64,000 nt of DNA from Bacteroidales bacterium (GTDB taxonomy: Bacteria; Bacteroidota; Bacteroidia; Bacteroidales; UBA932). Each line of letters opens with the position of its first letter. Within the stretch, counting starts at the first letter, position 1. Location of the stretch: contig JAKSJL010000002.1 of NCBI GenBank assembly GCA_024398295.1, positions 1 through 64,000 on the forward strand. Direction: 5' to 3'. A program made the position numbers and the translations under genes. Shown piece by piece: positions 52,453 through 61,035 of the stretch. The notes under the pieces are model-generated. The model searched no databases and was not told where the DNA came from. It worked only from the letters and a program-made list of their open reading frames with translations.

Positions 52453-53145
52453 ATGATCAAGGATAATCTTGAAAGAATCTATAATGAACTGCCATCAGGA
52501 GTGAAACTGGTGGCAGTTTCAAAATTCCACCCTGCAGACTGTATCCGAGAGGCATATGCGGCTGGCCAGAGGGTCTTTGCTGAAAGCAGACCTCAGGAGA
52601 TGAATGCGAAGGTGGAGGAGCTTAAGGACGAGTGCCCTGACATCGAGTGGCATTTCATCGGTCATCTGCAGACAAATAAGCTTAAGATGGTCCTGCCGTA
52701 TGCCTCACTTGTACAGTCAGTCGATACTCATCATCTTCTTGATGAGATAGATAAGTGGGCGAGGGCAAACTCCAGGGTCATTGATGTGCTTCTAGAACTG
52801 CACCTTGGCGCCGAGGAGACCAAGCAAGGCTTCCATGAGGAAGACATACTTGACCTTCTTTTCTCCGTCACCGGCTCCATGGATGATCAGGGACGCCAGA
52901 AGAAGTATCCTGGCATCCGTTTCAGAGGCCTCATGGGCATGGCATCCCACACCGAAGACGAGTCGGTAATCAATGCTGATTTCGAAAGGATAGACTCCTT
53001 CATGGCTTATCTGGTGGATCTGTTCCCAGAGCTGAAGGACTTCAATCAGCTGTCTATAGGTATGTCAGGAGATTATCACCTTGCGGTGAAGAACGGCTCT
53101 ACGATGGTTCGCATCGGAACAGCCATATTTGGCGACAGAAGCTAG
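52453..53145 (+). CDS. YggS/PROSC family pyridoxal phosphate homeostasis protein
   Basis: A 230-residue PLP-binding protein that buffers free pyridoxal phosphate. The PLP lysine is K24 in LVAVSKFHPAD. Other blocks are RVFAESRPQEMNAKVEEL (with S replacing the more usual GEN), WHFIGHLQTNKLK and LSIGMSGDYHLAVKNGSTMV. The ATG follows the yidC stop directly. The end overlaps the convergent lpxB by 4 nt. Confidence 0.92.
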   Translation: MIKDNLERIYNELPSGVKLVAVSKFHPADCIREAYAAGQRVFAESRPQEMNAKVEELKDECPDIEWHFIGHLQTNKLKMVLPYASLVQSVDTHHLLDEIDKWARANSRVIDVLLELHLGAEETKQGFHEEDILDLLFSVTGSMDDQGRQKKYPGIRFRGLMGMASHTEDESVINADFERIDSFMAYLVDLFPELKDFNQLSIGMSGDYHLAVKNGSTMVRIGTAIFGDRS

Positions 53146-54239
53146 CGCAGAGCATCTATCATAGCTTGGGCGACGGCGGTGGAAGCACCGGTGCCGCCCA
53201 GTTTTTTTCTTATCTGGGCGTAGTCGTCAAGCATGGCCTGGCGATATGGCTCATCTTCCAGAAGTCTCTGGATCTCACCTGTAACATTGGCCACACTGAA
53301 ATCCTCCTGGATGAGCTCGCGGAACGCCAGCTTGTCTATGATGAGGTTTCCCAGGGAGATGTATTTGATGTGGTCAAACACTCGCAGAATCTTTCTTCCA
53401 ATGAAGACGGTGACAGGGGAGTTTGACCAGCAGACTACCTGTGGCGTGCCGATGAGCGCCGCCTCCAATGAAGCAGTTCCTGAGTTTATGATAGCCGCGT
53501 CTGCGTACTTGAGCACATCGTATGTGCGTCCGAATACGAGCTTCACATTCTTTCGCTCTCCGATGTACTGCTTATAGTCTTCCTCGCTTCTCGCAGGAGC
53601 TCCAGCGACGACTACCTCGCAGCCCAGCTTGTCCGCTACCTGCATGCAGATAGGCATCATGCGCGAGATCTCTCCCTTGCGGGAGCCGGCGAGGACGGCG
53701 ATGTACCTGCCGTCGCAGACCCTTTTGAAATCGTGACCATCCACTGCGTCGATGAGAGGGTTTCCCTTGTAGATGAATGGGATCCGCTTCTGCTCGAAAT
53801 ATGGTATCTCGAATGGGAATACTATGAAGAGCTTATCCACATACTCGCGTAGCTTCTTGTTTCTTCCTTCCCTGGATGCCCAGGTCTTTGGCGCGATATA
53901 ATAGAATACCTTGAAGCCTTTCTGGTGCGCGAACTTGGCAATCTTGAAGTTGAATCCTGGGTAGTCGATGAGGATGACAACGTCTGGATGCCATCCCATG
54001 ATGTCTTCCTTGCAGGACTTGAGATTGTTCAGCAGCTTTCCTGCCTTCGCAAGCACATCTGTGGTACCCATGACGGCGCCTTCCTTATAATGATGTACCA
54101 GCTCTCCACCTGCTCTCTGCATGAGCTCGCCTCCCCAGCAGCGCACCTGCGCCTCTGGATCCTTGGCCATGAGACCTTTAATGAGATTTGATCCATGCAG
54201 ATCTCCTGATGCCTCTCCGGCAATGATGTAGTACTTCAT
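53142..54239 (-). CDS. lpxB: Lipid-A-disaccharide synthase
   Basis: Glycosyltransferase that joins UDP-2,3-diacylglucosamine to lipid X in lipid A synthesis. The 365 residues are near the family length. Recognisable parts are the N-terminal IIAGEASGDLHGSNLI, a middle YYIAPKTWASREGRNKKLR, and the nucleotide-binding LAGSRKGEISRMMPI. The C-terminal region shows INSGTASLEAALIGTPQVV. It lies 2 nt after surE, the arrangement common in Bacteroidota. Peripheral inner-membrane enzyme. Confidence 0.95.
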   Translation of the reverse strand: MKYYIIAGEASGDLHGSNLIKGLMAKDPEAQVRCWGGELMQRAGGELVHHYKEGAVMGTTDVLAKAGKLLNNLKSCKEDIMGWHPDVVILIDYPGFNFKIAKFAHQKGFKVFYYIAPKTWASREGRNKKLREYVDKLFIVFPFEIPYFEQKRIPFIYKGNPLIDAVDGHDFKRVCDGRYIAVLAGSRKGEISRMMPICMQVADKLGCEVVVAGAPARSEEDYKQYIGERKNVKLVFGRTYDVLKYADAAIINSGTASLEAALIGTPQVVCWSNSPVTVFIGRKILRVFDHIKYISLGNLIIDKLAFRELIQEDFSVANVTGEIQRLLEDEPYRQAMLDDYAQIRKKLGGTGASTAVAQAMIDALR

Positions 54240-54241
54240 TA

Positions 54242-55093
54242 TCAGAATGTTACGTCAAATCCTTCATCTCTGAGCCTAGCGCATTCCGCATGGTCGGTGG
54301 TGTCCAGTGTATGCATCACGATGGTCACATAACCTTCGGCGATGCAGCGGTGGTCTGAGAGACTGTCGTTCCTTTCCTCGTCCTTCTGGGCACCGACCAT
54401 GAGATATACTTTCTCTCCTTCCTCGTGTTCCACGACAGTGCTCTTAAGACCATATCTAGTGATGTCGATGTTTCTCTTCTCGAAGAATTCGGGATCCCAT
54501 ACATCGTACTCGTCCTCCCAGTGTGTGAAGCCTTGGTGGCATACACGCACACCCTTCACCTCGTCAGCTGGAATGGCAGGGAAGTTAATGTTGAAGAAGG
54601 TGTCTTTCTTCCAGGTGTGATCAGAGATTATCTTCTGGAAGATGGCAGGGAAATGCTTCTCGACTGGTGAGAAATCGGCTACTGAATGCATGTCGTCGAG
54701 CGATACGCCGACAGCGGGAATGCCGCGTATCGCAGCCTCCTCAGCGGCACCCAGGGTGCCTGAGTAGACAGATGCGCCCGCTGCGTTCGAGCCATGGTTG
54801 ATGCCGCATACCACGATGTCCGGGAACTGGTCTGGGGTAGGGTAGAGGATGCTGGTAGCAAACTTCACGCAGCTCGCCGGGGTGGCATCCACATACATCC
54901 AGTGCACCCCATCCACCATGCCCATGTCCTTCACTGCTATGGGTTTGAATCCCAATGACACAGCAGAGGCCATGCCTGACTGATGAAATTTCGGTGCGAT
55001 GACAGTGACATCTCCGAACTCTTTGAGGATCTTGACAAGCACCTGGATTCCCTGTGCGCTGTATCCGTCGTCGTTTGTAACCAATATCTTCAT
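54242..55093 (-). CDS. surE: 5'/3'-nucleotidase SurE
   Basis: Metal-dependent nucleoside monophosphate phosphatase. Metal ligands D8 and D9 lie in VTNDDGYSAQG, with the later VCGINHGSNAA asparagine and an SGTLGAAEEAA serine block. At 283 residues it is longer than most SurE proteins (about 250); the extra length is in the C-terminal half. A -7 box TAAATTTG lies only 4 nt before the ATG, so the transcript may be leaderless. Cotranscribed with lpxB. Confidence 0.93.
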   Translation of the reverse strand: MKILVTNDDGYSAQGIQVLVKILKEFGDVTVIAPKFHQSGMASAVSLGFKPIAVKDMGMVDGVHWMYVDATPASCVKFATSILYPTPDQFPDIVVCGINHGSNAAGASVYSGTLGAAEEAAIRGIPAVGVSLDDMHSVADFSPVEKHFPAIFQKIISDHTWKKDTFFNINFPAIPADEVKGVRVCHQGFTHWEDEYDVWDPEFFEKRNIDITRYGLKSTVVEHEEGEKVYLMVGAQKDEERNDSLSDHRCIAEGYVTIVMHTLDTTDHAECARLRDEGFDVTF

Positions 55094-55097
55094 ATCG

Positions 55098-55105
55098 CAA
55101 ATTTA
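55098..55105 (-). promoter_or_regulatory. -7 element abutting the surE start codon
   Basis: TAAATTTG on the minus strand ends 4 nt before the surE ATG. Transcription would begin at or next to the start codon. Confidence 0.5.
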
Positions 55106-55199
55106 GCACTGCGAGACGAACTCTCAAAACTTGTATAACTATTTTTATATTAAATCGTTTCTTCTACATAAAGTATATGTGTTTTTTAAGAATTTTTCT

Positions 55200-55207
55200 T
55201 AAATTTG
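55200..55207 (+). promoter_or_regulatory. -7 element of gapA
   Basis: TAAATTTG, with a T-rich -33 region but no exact TTTG. The leader to the gapA ATG is about 70 nt and contains a 15-codon open frame. Confidence 0.6.
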
Positions 55208-55242
55208 CGTGGATTCAAAGGAAGATTTCCCGAGGACCTGAA

Positions 55243-56282
<1,040 letters not shown>

Positions 56283-56308
56283 TTTTGTTACAGAATACCT
56301 TATGATAC

Positions 56309-56346
56309 ACAAGGGTGCGCTAATCAGCGTACCCTTGTTTTTTTTG
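56309..56346 (+). terminator. Intrinsic terminator of gapA
   Basis: A 13-bp stem (56309-56321 with 56326-56338, one G-T pair, loop AATC) followed by a run of nine T. Confidence 0.92.
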
Positions 56347-56358
56347 AATATAAATGAC

Positions 56359-56366
56359 TATATTTG
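56359..56366 (+). promoter_or_regulatory. -7 element of the C1 peptidase gene
   Basis: TATATTTG, about 42 nt before ATG 56409, directly behind the gapA terminator. Confidence 0.6.
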
Positions 56367-56408
56367 TATATATATACGGATTAGACAAATTTCTAATTAA
56401 TGATAAAC

Positions 56409-57596
56409 ATGAAAAAGTTTCTTGTCATCGCAGCTGCAGCTCTCACAGTATCAGCTACAGCCAGTGCACAGCTCCAGTTCTCTAAATTCAAGTTTGAGAC
56501 TGTAAAGGCAAATCCTATCACTCCGGTTAAGAACCAGGCATCAAGTGGTACTTGCTGGGCTTACTCTACCATCGGTTTCATTGAGTCTGAGATTATCCGC
56601 CTCAATGGTATCAAGGACGAGGCCAAGTACCCTGATCTTTCAGAGTTCTTCATCGTAGCTCACTCATACTCAGACAGAGCTTCCAAGTTTGTTAGACTCG
56701 ATGGTAACCTCACTTTCGGTGCAGGTTCTGAGGCTGATGATGTTCTCGATGTTATCCGTGACTATGGTATGGTTCCTCAGGAGGCAATGACCGGAATGAA
56801 CTATGGTTATTCACTTCCTGCACAGAATGAGCTTGACGCAGTGCTTAAGGCTTATGTTACCACTATCGCTAAGGTCCCTAACAGAAATCAGCTTACAACC
56901 GCTTGGAAGAGAGGTTTCGACGCTGTTCTCGCTGAGTACCTCGGCGAGTATCCTAAGACTTTCACTGTAGACGGAGTAGAGTATACTCCAGAGTCATATA
57001 GAGATGCACTCAAGTTCAAGCCAGAGGATTATGTGACAGTTTCTTCATTCACACATCATCCATTCTACACCCAGTTCCCTATCGAGGTATGTGATAACTG
57101 GCGTGGTGATCTCGTTTGGAACCTCCCTATGGATGAGTTCATGCAGGTTCTTGACGCAGCTATTGAGAATGGCTACACCGCTGCCTGGGGCGCAGATGTC
57201 AGCGAGCCAGGATTTACTCGTGATGGCCTCGCAATCCTTCTTGACGCAGCGCAGACCAAGGCTGCTGGTTCAGACCAGGATCATTGGGTAGGCAAGGAAG
57301 AAGGTGCACCTAAGCCAGTCGTTACCGTAGTTGAGAAGGAAGCTACCCAGGAGACTCATCAGGAGGGTTTTGATCGCAAGACCATCACCGATGACCACGG
57401 TATGCAGATCTTCGGTATCGCTAAGGACCAGGATGGCAAGAAGTACTATATGGTTAAGAACTCATGGGGTACTGCAGGAAAGAATGAGGGTATCTGGTAT
57501 GCTACAGAGGCATTCGTAAGAAACCAGTCTATGGACATTATGGTTCATAAGTCAGCTCTTCCTAAGGCTATCGCTAAGAAGCTTGGCATTAAGTAA
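56409..57596 (+). CDS. Exported C1-family cysteine peptidase (PepC/bleomycin-hydrolase-like)
   Basis: Papain-like peptidase of the C1B type. ATG 56409 starts a clear signal peptide (MKKFLVIAAAALTVSATASA); another ATG lies three codons upstream. Numbered from 56409, the catalytic residues are C49 (SSGTCWAYS), H330 (DDHGMQIFG) and N351 (MVKNSWGT), with the oxyanion glutamine Q43 (VKNQASSG). Bacteroidota carry such secreted aminopeptidase C homologues for peptide use. The 3' end is coupled to pssA (TAATG). Confidence 0.9.
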   Translation: MKKFLVIAAAALTVSATASAQLQFSKFKFETVKANPITPVKNQASSGTCWAYSTIGFIESEIIRLNGIKDEAKYPDLSEFFIVAHSYSDRASKFVRLDGNLTFGAGSEADDVLDVIRDYGMVPQEAMTGMNYGYSLPAQNELDAVLKAYVTTIAKVPNRNQLTTAWKRGFDAVLAEYLGEYPKTFTVDGVEYTPESYRDALKFKPEDYVTVSSFTHHPFYTQFPIEVCDNWRGDLVWNLPMDEFMQVLDAAIENGYTAAWGADVSEPGFTRDGLAILLDAAQTKAAGSDQDHWVGKEEGAPKPVVTVVEKEATQETHQEGFDRKTITDDHGMQIFGIAKDQDGKKYYMVKNSWGTAGKNEGIWYATEAFVRNQSMDIMVHKSALPKAIAKKLGIK

Positions 57597-58324
57597 TGAA
57601 GATTACGAAGTATATACCTGATATGATCACCTCCCTCAACCTCCTTTGTGGAGTTGTGGGAGTGATTTTCGCATTGGAAGGAAAGGTTTCCATTGCCTTT
57701 CCTCTCATGCTTGCTGCAGCTGTCTTTGATTTCTGTGATGGTCTTGCGGCAAGGATGCTCAATGCATATTCTGACTTCGGCAAGGAACTCGACTCCCTCT
57801 CTGATGTGGTCAGCTTCGGTGTCCTTCCGTCAGTCATGCTCGTGAATCTGATGAAGGTCTGCACCTTCTCAGTGAGCTGGGTCTGCTACATCCCTGTAGT
57901 GCTCGCAGTGTGCTCCGGCCTGAGACTCGCCAAGTTCAATGTTGACGACCGTCAGCATAGCAGTTTCATTGGCCTTCCTACACCTGCGGCAGCCATGGTT
58001 TGTGGTTCCCTTTGCTACTTCGAGGCCTTCCAGCCAGGCACTTTCATCACAGTCTGGGCTGCTGGAAAGGTATTTGTCCCTGCTATCGCCATCGTGCTTT
58101 CTGCTCTTCTCGTATCGGAGATTCCGATGTTTGCGATGAAGTTCAAGTCAGGCGAGGTCGACAGCTTCACCAAGGGCAAGCGCATCAGCTTTCTTGTGAA
58201 TGTAGTGCTCTGCATCGTGGTGGTGGCAGTTCTTCGACTTAACTGGTCACTGGCCATCCTCCTTGCTTTCCTCATGTACATTCTCATGAATGTCGTGTAT
58301 GCTTGTCTTCCATCAAAGAAATAA
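57596..58324 (+). CDS. pssA: CDP-diacylglycerol-serine O-phosphatidyltransferase
   Basis: Inner-membrane enzyme making phosphatidylserine, precursor of phosphatidylethanolamine. The 242-residue protein has about seven membrane segments. It has a complete CDP-alcohol phosphatidyltransferase motif with D45, D48, G49, A52, R53, G62, D66 and D70. The match to the D-x2-DG-x2-AR-x8-G-x3-D-x3-D pattern is exact. The start overlaps the peptidase stop (TAATG). Confidence 0.93.
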   Translation: MKITKYIPDMITSLNLLCGVVGVIFALEGKVSIAFPLMLAAAVFDFCDGLAARMLNAYSDFGKELDSLSDVVSFGVLPSVMLVNLMKVCTFSVSWVCYIPVVLAVCSGLRLAKFNVDDRQHSSFIGLPTPAAAMVCGSLCYFEAFQPGTFITVWAAGKVFVPAIAIVLSALLVSEIPMFAMKFKSGEVDSFTKGKRISFLVNVVLCIVVVAVLRLNWSLAILLAFLMYILMNVVYACLPSKK

Positions 58325-58345
58325 CCATTTAAAGCATTTATAATT

Positions 58346-59035
58346 ATGAAAAAGTATCTTGCAGAGATGGTTGGAACAATGGTTCTGACTCTCATGGGCT
58401 GCGGTACCGCAGTTTTCGTTGGTTGTGGTGAGCCTGCTGGTGTAGCAGCTACCGCACTTGCTTTCGGTCTTTCTGTTATCGCTATGGCTTATACCATCGG
58501 CGCAATCTCAGGCTGCCACATCAACCCAGCTATCACCCTTGGTGTAGCTATGTCAGGCAGAATGACTTGGAAGGACGCTTGTGGTTACTGGGTAGGCCAG
58601 TTCGTTGGCGGTATCCTCGGTGCAGCTATTCTTTTCGCTATCGTTAAGACTACAGGCGCTGCTGGTGCTATGGGTTCTCCAGAAGGACTCGGCACAAATG
58701 GTGTCGCTAATGCTGGTGGCGTATGGGGTGCTTGCCTTGTTGAACTCATCGCTACATTCGTATTTGTACTGGTTGTTCTCGGTACTACCGATGAGAAGAA
58801 GGGCGCAGGCAACCTCGCAGGTCTCGCTATCGGTCTTACCCTCGTACTTGTACACCTCGTATGCATTAACCTCACTGGTACTTCAGTGAACCCAGCTCGT
58901 TCATTCGGACCAGCTCTCTTCGTAGGTGGCGCTGCTATCAAGGACGTATGGGTATTCATCTGTGCTCCTCTCGTAGGTGCTGCTCTCTCAGCAGTTGTTT
59001 GGAAGTGCTTCGCATGCGATTGCTGCAAGAAGTAA
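58346..59035 (+). CDS. aqpZ: Aquaporin Z-like water channel
   Basis: A 229-residue major intrinsic protein with six membrane helices and both NPA motifs (N60-P-A62 and N182-P-A184). The selectivity filter reads F40, H170, T179 and R185, the same set as water-selective AqpZ, so glycerol transport is unlikely. The C-terminus is unusual: KCFACDCCKK carries four cysteines. Codon use is like gapA, suggesting high expression. Followed by a terminator. Confidence 0.93.
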   Translation: MKKYLAEMVGTMVLTLMGCGTAVFVGCGEPAGVAATALAFGLSVIAMAYTIGAISGCHINPAITLGVAMSGRMTWKDACGYWVGQFVGGILGAAILFAIVKTTGAAGAMGSPEGLGTNGVANAGGVWGACLVELIATFVFVLVVLGTTDEKKGAGNLAGLAIGLTLVLVHLVCINLTGTSVNPARSFGPALFVGGAAIKDVWVFICAPLVGAALSAVVWKCFACDCCKK

Positions 59036-59053
59036 TTTCCTTTTCATAGATTA

Positions 59054-59087
59054 AAGAGAGGCCCCGGAATCATCCGGAGCCTCTCTT
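59054..59087 (+). terminator. Intrinsic terminator of aqpZ
   Basis: Long stem (59054-59068 with 59073-59087, one C-A mismatch, loop ATCA). It is followed by CGTTTATG, a weak T-run. It also lies just beyond the stop of the convergent small acidic gene. Confidence 0.75.
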
Positions 59088-59104
59088 CGTTTATGTGTGT
59101 ATGT

Positions 59105-59518
59105 CTAGTCTATCTCAAGTTTCTCATCCACGTATGTCATGAGGTCATCAAGAAGCTCTTCGTTCTTCTCGGCGAGAATCGCCATGACAAGTGTTCCTGG
59201 AGTAGGCTCTACGGTGATGAGGATGACAGGACATCCTTCGTCGTCCTCAGCCTCGTAGCACCATCCTGTCTGTCCAAGGAACTTTATCTCCTGTACTGGG
59301 ATTTCCTCATCCTCGTCGTCAGATCCTATAGCCTCAAGATAAGAGTTGATACACTCGGTCTTCGCGTCCGAGTCCTCAGGCGTGTTTCCTACATAGAGCT
59401 CGATGGAGCGGTGGTCTTTGTTTGCATAATATGAGAGAACCTCCTCACCCTGCTCGGTGATCACTTCCTCTTCCACGTTCCACTCGCCAGCGAGTGGGAG
59501 ATTTACTTTATGTGCCAT
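59105..59518 (-). CDS. Small acidic protein of unknown function
   Basis: A 137-residue, strongly acidic protein (for example YLEAIGSDDEDEEIPVQEIK). No signal peptide or membrane segment is seen. The sequence starts MAHKVNLPLAGEWNVEEEVI and has a predicted alpha/beta fold. I do not recognise the family. A TATATTTG box (59556-59549) lies 31 nt upstream. It is single and convergent with aqpZ. Confidence 0.7.
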   Translation of the reverse strand: MAHKVNLPLAGEWNVEEEVITEQGEEVLSYYANKDHRSIELYVGNTPEDSDAKTECINSYLEAIGSDDEDEEIPVQEIKFLGQTGWCYEAEDDEGCPVILITVEPTPGTLVMAILAEKNEELLDDLMTYVDEKLEID

Positions 59519-59548
59519 AAATTGTCTGTTAATTTTCTATTTCTTAAG

Positions 59549-59556
59549 CAAATATA
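59549..59556 (-). promoter_or_regulatory. -7 element of the small acidic protein gene
   Basis: TATATTTG on the minus strand, with TTTT rather than TTTG about 19 nt upstream (59580-59577). Confidence 0.55.
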
Positions 59557-59651
59557 CAAAGTTTCCGCCTAACTTAAAAGCGCCTCGCCTTCTCGCTTTG
59601 CGCCCTGTGTTATGAAACGGGCAACTCTGAGTGCGGAGAGCGCAGAGCGGT

Positions 59652-59732
59652 TTTATCGAATTACGATAAAAAATCGACTACTCCTACCGAAACCTTGTTT
59701 GAGTAGTGCAAAATTTATCGAAATACGATAAT
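59652..59732. promoter_or_regulatory. Two copies of TTATCG-N5-CGATAA upstream of the flavodoxin-like reductase
   Basis: TTTATCGAATTACGATAAA at 59652-59670 and TTTATCGAAATACGATAAT at 59714-59732, 62 nt centre to centre (about six DNA turns). Between them lies another inverted repeat, ACTACTC / GAGTAGT (59677-59683 and 59701-59707). Two near-identical inverted repeats in a 265-nt gap strongly suggest binding sites for a dimeric regulator. The regulator is unknown. Confidence 0.6.
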
Positions 59733-59784
59733 TGCTGAGTGAAGACTCAAAGAAAATGATTACTTTCGTAAATACTTAAGAATT

Positions 59785-60423
59785 ATGAAAGTACTTATCA
59801 TTAACGGAAGCCCCCGTCAAAAGGGCAACACAAGCGTGGCGCTGGGCGAGATAGCGCAGCAGCTCGCGAAGCAGGGAGTGGAAAGCGAGACAGTCTGGGT
59901 CGGAAACAAGGTTGTGCGCGGGTGCATTGCCTGTGGCGCTTGTAAGGCCAGCGTCGATGCGGAAAGAGGCCCTCGCTGTGCTTTCGGTGACCAGGATATT
60001 TGCAATGAAGTGATCGCGAAGATGGCTGAGTGCGATGGCATTGTCGTCGGAGCTCCGGTGTACTGGGGACAGCCTGCTGCCCAGGCGCTTGCCATTCAGC
60101 AGAGGATGCTCTATGCAGGTGGCGCGAACTTCCAGGGCAAGCCAGCCGCCGCGGTCTGCGTATGCCGACGCGGAGGCGCCACGGCGGCCTTCCAGACCCT
60201 TCAGATGCCGTTCCAGATGTGCAATATGCCACTTGTGGGCTCGCAGTACTGGAACATTGCCTATGGGCGCCAGGAGGGAGAGGCGGCAGATGACCTTGAG
60301 GGTATGCAGACCATGCGCACCCTCGCGAACAACATGTCCTGGCTGCTCAAGAAAATGCATGGTATAGAGACTACTGACGCCCCAGAGCGCGAGCCTTGGA
60401 CGCCGATGCACTTCATCAGGTAA
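59785..60423 (+). CDS. Flavodoxin-like NAD(P)H-dependent FMN reductase
   Basis: A 212-residue flavoprotein of the NADPH-dependent FMN reductase / iron-sulfur flavoprotein group. The FMN phosphate loop is INGSPRQKGNTS (about 6-17). A CIACGACK cysteine pair (about 47-54) and APVYWGQPAAQ (flavin loop) follow. It probably reduces quinones, flavins or other small acceptors in the cytoplasm. The start is preceded by TACTTTCG (59761-59768), one mismatch from the -7 consensus, and by the paired inverted repeats. Confidence 0.88.
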   Translation: MKVLIINGSPRQKGNTSVALGEIAQQLAKQGVESETVWVGNKVVRGCIACGACKASVDAERGPRCAFGDQDICNEVIAKMAECDGIVVGAPVYWGQPAAQALAIQQRMLYAGGANFQGKPAAAVCVCRRGGATAAFQTLQMPFQMCNMPLVGSQYWNIAYGRQEGEAADDLEGMQTMRTLANNMSWLLKKMHGIETTDAPEREPWTPMHFIR

Positions 60424-60468
60424 GGGCAGGATCACGAAAAATTAGAAATCACTATAATAAATCCAATT

Positions 60469-60984
60469 ATGAAAGTAAAAGTTATTCTTGCAGCTATTGC
60501 TGCTGTGTTACTCACCGCTTCTTGCGGTATCCTCGGTTCATCCGCTTCTTCTGCTGACTCTGCTGCAGCTGCGCCAGTCACAAACACAAATGGCTCAAGC
60601 GTCGGTTCTGCACTTCTCGCCCTTTATACCCAGTATCAGAAGGACGGAAAGATCGACCTCACAAACCTTCAGAATATCATCAACATTGCTACTATCGCAA
60701 ATAATGTAAAGGGTGTGAAGAACACTCCTGATACCAGTTCTTTCGTACAGGGCCTTATCAGCGGCTCATCTAAGCTCGTGAATCAGGTAAACGCTGCCAG
60801 CGTGGTAAGTCAGCTCGGAAAGCTCTCAAGCATTGACCTGAACGCCATCACTACAGCAGCCACTCAGGCCGCTTCAAATGCTGCCAAGGCTCAGGAAGTA
60901 GCTGCCCAGGTCGAGTCAAGCTCGAAGAGCATTAACTCAGCAGTGAACACGCTTACAGGTCTTTTCAAGACCCTCAGCAAGTAA
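60469..60984 (+). CDS. Helical lipoprotein of unknown function
   Basis: A 171-residue predicted lipoprotein (lipobox LTASC, Cys19) followed by a Ser/Ala-rich linker and a body low in aromatic residues and rich in Ala, Ser, Asn and Thr. It looks helical (SALLALYTQYQKDGKIDLTN; ATQAASNAAKAQEVAAQVES). No family is recognised. It lies 45 nt after the reductase gene, on the same strand, and ends at a strong terminator. Confidence 0.7.
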   Translation: MKVKVILAAIAAVLLTASCGILGSSASSADSAAAAPVTNTNGSSVGSALLALYTQYQKDGKIDLTNLQNIINIATIANNVKGVKNTPDTSSFVQGLISGSSKLVNQVNAASVVSQLGKLSSIDLNAITTAATQAASNAAKAQEVAAQVESSSKSINSAVNTLTGLFKTLSK

Positions 60985-61005
60985 ACATTGGTACAGATAA
61001 GAATC

Positions 61006-61035
61006 AAGCCGGGTAGGACACCCGGCTTTTTATTT
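61006..61035 (+). terminator. Intrinsic terminator of the unknown lipoprotein gene
   Basis: Stem AAGCCGGGT / ACCCGGCTT (61006-61014 and 61020-61028) followed by TTTTTATTTT. Its tail touches the stop of the convergent LOG-family gene. Confidence 0.9.

Noticed and set aside
59571..59650. GC-rich stretch with CGCTTTGCGCC and GAGAGCGCAGAGCGG as a tRNA or mobile-element remnant
   Set aside because: It does not fold as a tRNA cloverleaf, has no CCA end or transposase fragment, and shows no clear terminal repeats.
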